Shown in pieces: positions 56,621 to 64,000 of a stretch of DNA of 64,000 nucleotides. The DNA comes from Favolaschia claudopus. Taxonomy: Eukaryota > Basidiomycota > Agaricomycetes > Agaricales > Mycenaceae. Each line of letters starts with the position of its first letter. The first letter of the stretch is position 1. The DNA is taken from positions 992,001 through 1,056,000 of the forward strand of contig JAWWNJ010000063.1 in the NCBI GenBank assembly GCA_037176885.1, in the 5' to 3' direction. The position numbers and the translations under genes were made by a program. The notes below the pieces were generated by a model, which was given only the letters and a program-made list of their open reading frames with translations, was not told the DNA's origin and did not search any database.

Positions 56621-59600
56621 CTCGAGAGGACACGGTCACGAAAGGCAAGTCGTGAGGCCGAGTAATACACCCATCACTAGGAAAGTCACTGGCGGCCACC
56701 AGTGGCCGCCGTTGCATCAGGAAAAAAACAGGTAGATACGACGCACAATGTAGTCAATGTAGTGCCCGTAGCCCTGTCGTTACCCCCTCGAATTATAGTA
56801 CGCCATAGTCACGCAGGATTGCTACACACAACTACAGTAGTCGCTGTAGTCACCAGTCATTTATATGTAGTCTCATTTTCCTGTAGCGCTGTAGTCAACA
56901 TAGTGGTTCATAGCCGATGATAGCTCGGCAGATGTCCTGCTTGTGAGGGCACAGAAACGAATCGTATTGTATAAACGACGACATGAATACGTAGTCATAA
57001 CTTCCACCGTGTCGCGGGGCAGGAATAGAACTGGGTGCTCGCGCTGTCAGCATCGGCACCGCACAGAGAATGAATTCCGATCGGTTGGGGCAGCTGAGTA
57101 ACTATTAGCGATGGAAGATGGGGGATGAGGACAAAACTCACCTTGGCAGTCGTTTCGGCGGAGGCACCGACAGCGGAATGAAGTGAGGGAGAGCAGGAAG
57201 CTCACCTGATATACTAAAGCATACGATGTTTGAGACATCGACCACCACAAGCCTCGGCTTGAAGAACGAGTTGGTTTGATTGAATTTGAAGAGGACTTGA
57301 GGCCAGATTTCACAAGCACAAAAAAACTTGGACGGGGTTTTGGACGAGGAGAGAGCCCAGAAGTTGCAATGCATTTGATGCGGAAAGGGATGCGGAGAGG
57401 AACTTGATATATTCAGAAGTTGCGAGGCATTGAAGAGGTTGAGACGGGAAGGGACTTGATACGTTAAAGAACTTGAGACGTGTCGACAACCTTTGCCTTG
57501 TTCTTGGATGACTTGTATACGTTCTGCTTTGAGGATCAGGAACTTGAAAAGATATGCGAGGCTTGAATAAGGTGCTGGGGGAGTCTTGGCGTCAGAGAAG
57601 CCAGCTAAAGTGGTGGGATAAGCAGCGGGGGGCAGGAGGAGGGAGGGCAACATGGTGGAAGAGGACAAGAGACAACGAACCACTTGATGGCGTTGCCACA
57701 AATATCACGCCATCTGTCAAACGGTTCACGCGGCCCGACCCCACGTCACGAAAACGTCATCATGTTAATCGGAGTTTGAAAGACTTGGTCTCGTTCAAAC
57801 TCTCCTCCCATTTCCTGCACGGCTCGCTTTCGCAACGCATTGAATTGAATATAACAGCTGAATATCGGAGACCTTGGCAGCCGTTGGGCGGCCGTCTGGG
57901 GCGATCCCCATATACCTGAACTCAAGCTCTGTTGGTCAAGTCTCGAATTCATTTCAATGCACTTCAGCCCAGTTTCATCCACAAAAGGTGACCTTTGTGT
58001 ACAACAAGATACTATGGGTGAAGTTGTAGGTGTCGGTTTGGATACATTGCCTACAGAGCGGCCGCCAGAAGCAACATCGGCGTCGTTGTGCATCATTGAG
58101 GCGGCACGCAACAATGATGCGCTATCACGCCACCTGCCAGTGCTATAGTGACTACGATGGCTACATGACCAAGGTGGCGACTATTTTGTGCAACTCAGTG
58201 CTCTGTACAACAACCGCAGGTACGAGGATTTTTTGTTGTAGCGTCTGTCTACGAGAGACTACTCTGTACCTCTGGCTGGCAGCAAATACCAGCCCGGTTT
58301 TTCCTGATGTGGCTGTTGGCGGCCGTCGGTTGATGATGAGTCAGTGCCGGCACTGAATTCCACTGATCATCAGCGGCATTCAGATCGGCAGAGCCCAATG
58401 GGAGACGATGGAAATTGGTGGGTTCTGAGTCCAGAAAGCTTGGATTAAGCCAGGAATCTTCGTTCTTTGTTGTTTGACTAATTATCTTCCCATTACTGAA
58501 CCCAAAAGCAGACAATTCAAACCATTTCAATTTACAACCGTCCCGGAAAATTCAACAGCGTATTCTCTGTGAAGCGAAATAACTTCAGTAATTACCTCTG
58601 CTGCTGGCATTCTATCTGGATGTCCCCGGTCAAGCCATTTGATTCCATTTCCCGTGCTGTTAATGCAGTGAACTCAGCAAGAACTCAGTCAAATCATCGA
58701 TATCATTTACACATACCGGTGAAGCTTACTTAAGGTTTTGCAATGGTTTTAAGGTCAGATATATCTATTAGAATTGTATACTTTGAAAGTAGTCTTACTA
58801 GTCACTCAGCATCAGGATATTTGTGCATCGCCCAAGCCTGGAAATGCCGTTCGGAGCCCAATTGAACAGAATCAATTCACATCACCAGCGCGGTCCTTTC
58901 TCGGGGGACAAAAATGATAATAATGGATTCCATCGGAAGCCACTGGACTACAGTGGCGCACGGTGGAACTTAAACCAATGGAAGCCAGTGGAATTCAACG
59001 GCTCTCAACTGAAGCCATTTACGTCTCACTGGAGACCACCGGCTGCTACCGATCAGCAACGCCGACCAGTGCCGGCCGATGAGCCGTTTGACACCTCCGC
59101 GTGTATTATTGGTGAGGCCACTGTAACGACCAAGCCGCCTGGGCCGGGCCGGCCGGCCGGCAATTGGTGGTACCCTCGATATTTATTGGCCATTGGTCCA
59201 ATGGTTGGTCATTGGTGGACTTCAACCTGTTCGATACCCTATTTTTCGAATACACGGATATCTATCGGCCAAAACTCTCGCAGCCGCTTCCCTGCGACCT
59301 CGACGTTTGTATATGCGAGATCGTTCAGACTAAAGAACGACTCGGCGACCAAGTGCCTCGTTCTGGTCCGAATATTGTGCAGAGAGCTCTTCATCCCGAC
59401 CAGGTCGTCTGACACCACTTCCGTCCGGAAAAGCCGCTCGCATTCCTCCGGAGGTGCCCGTTCCGCTCACAGAACACCCAAGTCAGAATTTTCCACTTAC
59501 AGTATTATCTGAGGCGACTCGTAAGGTTTTTGCGGGAAGTACCGGTAATGGATGGCGACGTTTGTGAGAATGCATGCGGGCGGATGTACTGTTAAAAAAG

Positions 59601-59795
59601 CAACCTAGCAGCAGGATATAGCGAGTATCTGAGAACCGATGGTGCGTGTTTTTGGTAATAGAAAAATGCCTCTGGGTCGTTGAACACCTCTTTCAATGCT
59701 GCGGAGGTTAGAATAAAGTCAATTTGAACCCGAAACTGCAAATGCGAGGCCTACTACTGACCTACTTCGTCGCCGCCGCCGGCTCGCAGATGAGA
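56621..59795. other. Long gene-poor stretch with repeats
   Basis: A near-palindrome with 9-bp arms (GGCGGCCAC/GTGGCCGCC) sits at 56691-56710. TGTAGTC-like words recur from about 56745 to 56995. From 57050 to 57700 the minus strand is rich in CAAGTTC/CAAGTCC words and reads as low complexity. A 229-codon plus-strand frame at 58823-59512 has no recognised family and sits in compositionally odd sequence with CCAATGG and GCCAGTGG words. I find no supported gene. Confidence 0.5.
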
Positions 59796-60490
59796 TTAGT
59801 ACGCGTGGTGTGCGGTGGTGGTTAGGCTCCAATCTGAGGACGCGCTACGGCCCCGATTCAAGCTGCAGAGAACACAGTGGACAATTGAGATCGGACAATG
59901 ACGATAAAATTCAGAGACGAGTCGGAATACATCAGAGATTGGACTCAGATTTCTTGACCTTGGGCTTGATATCGACTCATCGAGACTAGTCACCCACGAA
60001 CACTTGTCTTCCGCAAATTTCTCGCGACGAGGAACTGGAAATCGCTCGTAGGAATTATGCAATGCATAGGAAACCACTCACCCCACTCCTGACCTTGAAC
60101 CGTACCAGGACAAACACTGATCCAGTCCGGCTGTTGCGGAGAACTCAAAAACAGGCAAGTACCGCACTGCGAACAAAATTCGCGAGCGATCGTGTTCCCG
60201 CTAATGGTGTCGCTATCGTTGTACTTGCGGACGAACTCTTGGCCCTCCTTCACCGAAATTTTCTGACAGCAAGCAGATGTCAGTGAACTCGGGGGGAATC
60301 GGAAGCACAAAGCGCTAGAACTTGCATCCGGAATGAAGACGGCGTTGGTCATGAACGCGGAACCGGTAAACTTCTTGCAATTGTTGCAATGGCAAACGAC
60401 GTAGCTGAAGGGCTCGCCGGTGACAATGAAGCGAACCTTGCGGCAGAGACATAGGCCAGATCGTTCAACGATGGTGGGCTCGTAGGACAT
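59796..60490 (-). CDS. GFA/CENP-V-type zinc protein 1
   Basis: The ATG at 60490 gives MSYEPTIVERSGLCLCRKVRF. Zinc-binding cysteines of the GFA fold are CLC near residue 14, CHCNNCKK, and CSQCGTCLF later. An intron of about 56 bases joins PDA to KISVKEGQEFVRKYND. A second intron begins at the GTGAGTGG after QGQEW (about 60080) and joins to VPRREKFAEDKCSWVTSLDE. GFA-domain proteins are named after glutathione-dependent formaldehyde-activating enzyme; most fungal members have no proven substrate. The true stop is uncertain: the frame stays open to 59796, longer than in the neighbour copy. Confidence 0.8.
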
Positions 60491-60659
60491 GGTAGTTGCA
60501 GGTCAAGAAGGCTCGCTCGATCAGCGTCTGTCGATCGGGGATTGGGTAGAAATCTGGGGACAGGGCGGAAAAGATGACAGAGGGGCTCGGGATAGCGTGA
60601 AGGTAACATGAATTACACAAAACCGCACATACAGATTGATACACAGAAAAACAGCTATT

Positions 60660-61204
60660 TCAGATCTTCGACGCTTTGGGCTGGAAATGGAGCTCTTTGA
60701 CCCAAGAGCATTTTGCATCCGGGCGACTTTCACGCCGAGGGACTGAGATTCAAGAGTTCAGTAATCTTCAAGTTGAACAACTATAGACGGCAGCACTCAC
60801 CCCATTCCTGTCCCTCCACGGTAGCGGGACACACGCTGATCCAATCCGTCTTAGTTGGAGAGTCCAGAAACAGGCTAGTCCCGCAATGACTGCAAAAATG
60901 GCGTTGAAGGATATTCCCGCTCGTTGTGTCGTTATCCTCGTATTTGCGGACCAGTTCCGCGCCTTCTGTCACAGTGATTTTCTAAAGAAAGGGTTAGGTT
61001 GGCGCGCTATATACAGAATGCATATCCGCCGTTGTGGGGAATTCGCACATCAGAGGCGAAAAAGGCATTGGTCATGAACGCAGAGCCCGCGAATTTCTTG
61101 CAGTTGATGCAGTGGCATACGGCGTAGCTGAAAGGTTCACCGTCAACTGTGAAGCGTACTCGATGGCAGAGGCATGAGCCGAGACGCTGGACCGGGGAGG
61201 ACAT
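60660..61204 (-). CDS. GFA/CENP-V-type zinc protein 2
   Basis: The ATG at 61204 gives MSSPVQRLGSCLCHRVRFTVDG. Zinc cysteines: CLC, CHCINCKKFAGSAFMTNAFF and CSHCGTSLFLDSP. Introns separate FASDV from ITVTEGAELVRKYEDN, and VEGQEWG from the last exon. The last exon reads VPRRESRPDAKCSWVKELHF and stops at 60660. It is a tandem copy of the gene at 59796-60490, with the same strand and exon layout. A Zn-dependent redox or aldehyde function is possible but not shown. Confidence 0.85.
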
Positions 61205-61469
61205 GGTGGTGGGATGCAAGAGTCCGGGTCCAGATCAGTTATAACCATGACTCGGACAGCAGCTACGAATGCTGGGAGAATTATTAGTCAGTGGGAGGAT
61301 TGTTGCAACTCGAAACTGAGTCCGAGTCACCAGCCATCATGAAGGATGAATACACTGCGAGCCATACTACTTGCTTTGCTGCCTACTCTACAAGATATCT
61401 AGGTATGAAAATCGAACTGAATGAAATTCACTATCGCAAGCGCGCGACACAAATTATATCCCTTTGAGT

Positions 61470-63613
61470 TCACCCCGAGCCTCCACGAACCCCCACCAGC
61501 TTCTTAATATCCTCCACCAACTTCAACGCCTCGTCCCTCTCCCTCTGCATCTCCCCCAACTGCCTCCTCAACGTATCCGTATCAGCCTGCATCGCCGCAT
61601 ACCAATCCTCCCCAAGCGGCCTCTGATTATCCAACTTCAAATCCAACTTCGGTGGATGCTTCTCATACACACGCAACTTCGACTCAAGCTCCTTGACCTG
61701 ATCCCTAGCTTTGAACGTCTCGGAGATGGCATCAGCAACGGCGTAGTCGCTGCGTTCTAGTTCGCGTTCGAGGGCACTGACGCGGCGCAGGGCTTGCTTG
61801 TGGGTTAACGTCTCCATGTCGAGGGGGTCTTGCGCGAGCGGTGGCTGTAGTGGCGCATCTGTGAGTTGCTCCGGGGACATGTATCCCGAGTCGTCACTGA
61901 TGGATGCGGTGTCGGCGGGCAAGATTGCGTGGCTATTGTTCCAGCGAGTCTCGTCGCGCCGAGCGTCTTGTGCGAGCTCGAGGGTGACATCAAGTAGGCG
62001 TTCTCCGACTTTGTATATGTTGAGTGACTTCGAATTCTAAGAGAGGAGACGAAACGCTTACGAGCCACGGAAGATGAGATGCTCGACGCATCGGAATCGG
62101 TGGCAACAGATCTCTGGAATAGGCCCTCGGAAGGCAGCCGCAGGATCGGGGCTACGGGTGAATGAGCTCAGCTCTGCAAGGAGGATTCAGTGTCAATGCT
62201 CACCATGTGACGGCGCTTCGCGAGGCTGGACCGAAACGACTCTTGGTGTTGAGGCGGCGTCTGCTAGCATGCGCGCTGTGGCTGAAGACGATTCGCCCGC
62301 GACATTCCAACTCTGAGAGTCCGAAAACAGTTCTTTGAAAATCAAGTCCCAGCGAGTCAAGAACCATCGAATCATCGTCTCCGCGCGTTCAGTCCGACCG
62401 TCCGAAGCATTGGAAGGATTACCAGCAAAGACCGCCCTTCCGACCTCCTCACTAGCCATGAGCGGAAGCCGTTGGAAGAACCCCATCATGTAGACGACGA
62501 GAGAGAGATTTGGAACCGGGAGAAGCTGCAAAAGAATCAAGGCGACATTGATTCCAGCGTCCGTAGGCGCTGGACGGCCAACGCGATTCTCGTCGTCCTC
62601 CAGAAAATCGGTGCTGCGAAGTGATGGAAGTACACACCAAGCCCAGATAGCCTCGAACATTTCAGAGCTGATGATGGGTTCCGGGAGAGCAAACAGATAT
62701 GTGTTGAGCAGCGCGTAAACCTCTCTGAGCTCGTTGGGGCAGTCAAGTGTGGTCGCCGCTCCGAAAAGGGGCTCAGAATCGAATGTGCTGATTAGAGCGA
62801 GAAGCCTCGTGCGGTCGGGCTTCGGCTGTTTTCGGGGCTGGAAGCCTGAAGACGAGGGTATTCAGCAGTGAGCGAGAATGGATAAGGTAAAAACGGACCG
62901 TGTCGACATAGTTCTTGGACACAGAGAAAGATGACGATCGGCAAGTCGTGCTCGTAGCCACCCAATACGGTCGAGCTAGAGGCAAACGTCGTAGCTTCAC
63001 GCAAAGAGGAGCCAAACACAGCTGAGAGCGCAAGGTGAGAAGAAGATTCAGAACAGAGTTTGCACGTACTGAGCCCACTACAAACGACGGTGTTGTAGGC
63101 ACGGTCGCTTCTCGCCTTGAGTTTGATCATATCCCTGTGTTCTCGTTCCATGGAGTCGCGATCATGCAGAGCCATGAGATGGTCGACGTCGATAAAGTCC
63201 GGGACACGCTGAGATACGGGGTCGAGCAAGGTATTGAGAGTTCGTAACAGAGCCCTAGGATCCAGATTTTGCAATTTACGCGGATTATGTGATTGAGATT
63301 GCTGCTCAATTCGTGGCATAGTCGTCTGAGCTCGAGCTCGAGTAGGGGAGCGTGTTCTCTGCGGTTCTTGGACTCGTGCATCTTGCGCAGATGGCAAAGA
63401 CACGACTCGATTTGAAGGCCCAGCGAGATGAGAGAATTGTAAGGCACCATATGTATGTCGCTTTGAATGTCTGTCCGTTTGCGTTGGCACTTGCTCAGGA
63501 ACCAGAGAAACAGAGGCAGAGCGTAAGCGAGTTTTCGAGATATTTTGTCTTGAAGATGCTCTGGGCAGAGGAGAATAGGGATCAATTGCTGGCGAGTTAC
63601 GGTTGAGTGCCAT
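61470..63613 (-). CDS. RhoGAP-domain protein with C-terminal coiled coil
   Basis: Of the in-frame ATGs I prefer 63613 (MALNRNSPAIDPYS), because the longer frame from 63811 would overlap the divergent GFA gene at 63756. The N terminus is basic and disordered, then a helical stretch reads NLDPRALLRTLNTLLD ... SMEREHRDMIKLKARSD. The RhoGAP domain runs from about 63020 to 62280: FGSSLREATTFASS, LPIVIFLCVQELCRHG, RTRLLALISTFDSEPLFG, LREVYALLNTYLFALPEPI and NLSLVVYMMGFFQRLPLMA. The C terminus (61922-61470) is a coiled coil (LTHKQALRRVSALERELERSD). The usual arginine-finger block (GLFR-type) is not clear at the expected place (see findings). It probably turns off a Rho-family GTPase. Confidence 0.8.
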
Positions 63614-63755
63614 TCGAGTAGGTTGCAAGCCAGCGGGGCCAGTATTGAGCGTCCAACACGGTAAGGGCTTGGTGAGGGCCAAGAGGGCAGGTTTGTGAGT
63701 GTTTACAACCGGAGCCCGGGCCGTCGAGTCCGCCTGATCTCTGACTCGAACCACC

Positions 63756-64000
63756 ATGACCTCTGAAGTTGAACGTCCTGGCTCGTGTCTGTGCCGCCGA
63801 GTGCGTTTCACGGTAATGGGTGACCCATTCGACTACTCAACGTGTCACTGCGAGAATTGCAAAAAATCGGGAGGCTCTGCATTCATGACCAACGCGTTCT
63901 TCACTCCGGATGTACGTAGTTTTCGCCCGCTGTCGACTATCCAATTCCAGATTTCAACCGAATGAATGCAACTCGAATGAATTTGTTCAGAAGGTTATTC
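63756..64000 (+). CDS. GFA/CENP-V-type zinc protein 3, cut by window end
   Basis: The ATG at 63756 gives MTSEVERPGSCLCRRVRFTVMGD, followed by CHCENCKKSGGSAFMTNAFFTPD. A GTACGTAG donor follows at about 63913, at the same position as the first intron of the other two GFA genes. The rest lies beyond the window. It is divergent from the RhoGAP gene, with about 140 bases between the chosen starts. Confidence 0.82.

Noticed and set aside
58823..59512. 229-codon open frame on the plus strand.
   Set aside because: No recognisable domain, unusual word composition, and no splice pattern like the neighbouring genes. It could be repeat-derived.

Overview
The window looks like a chromosome segment from a filamentous basidiomycete, most likely an agaricomycete. 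The genes are densely packed and cut by many 45-65 base GT-AG introns. They include a STE3-type pheromone receptor, several F-box proteins, a multi-pass hybrid histidine kinase, a Snt2-type chromatin reader and a family of secreted proteins of unknown function. I saw no rRNA, tRNA or CRISPR. Splice junctions were read by eye, so exon ends are approximate.

Layout: 0.6-3.3 kb holds a coiled-coil ADIP-domain protein (-). 5.1-10.5 kb holds two tandem secreted paralogues, A and B (+). 10.5-44 kb is a largely single-copy core: Doa4-like ubiquitin protease (+), SNT2 (-), hybrid histidine kinase (+), Ran-binding-domain protein (+), ALG5 (+), F-box protein (+), peroxisomal Pex30/dysferlin-domain membrane protein (-), STE3-like receptor (+), F-box/LRR-like protein (+), 2-oxoglutarate/Fe(II) dioxygenase (+) and an F-box protein fused to a CNH domain (+). 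44.4-56.5 kb holds three more secreted paralogues, C, D and E (all -). 56.5-64 kb holds a GFA-domain relic, two GFA/CENP-V genes (-), a RhoGAP (-) and the start of a third GFA gene (+).

The most striking structure is a large, diverged inverted duplication. Block A-B (about 5.1-10.535 kb) reappears inverted as E-D (about 56.47-47.13 kb), including the A-B spacer, the A promoter and about 600 bases downstream of B that end at the start codon of the ubiquitin protease. C is a further tandem copy of D, joined at a visible breakpoint at 47.13 kb. The inverted arms flank about 36 kb that contains the pheromone receptor. Gene E is split by a 3.77 kb element with 33-bp terminal inverted repeats and an apparent 11-bp target duplication; both halves of E remain open, so the insertion looks young. 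A second hairpin element of about 190 bp is nested in it.

The five paralogues share a signal peptide, a five-exon structure and a conserved short promoter/leader. Their beta-rich sequence resembles two arrestin-like sandwich domains, which is only a hypothesis. The core genes are mostly housekeeping and signalling genes and do not form an obvious single pathway.
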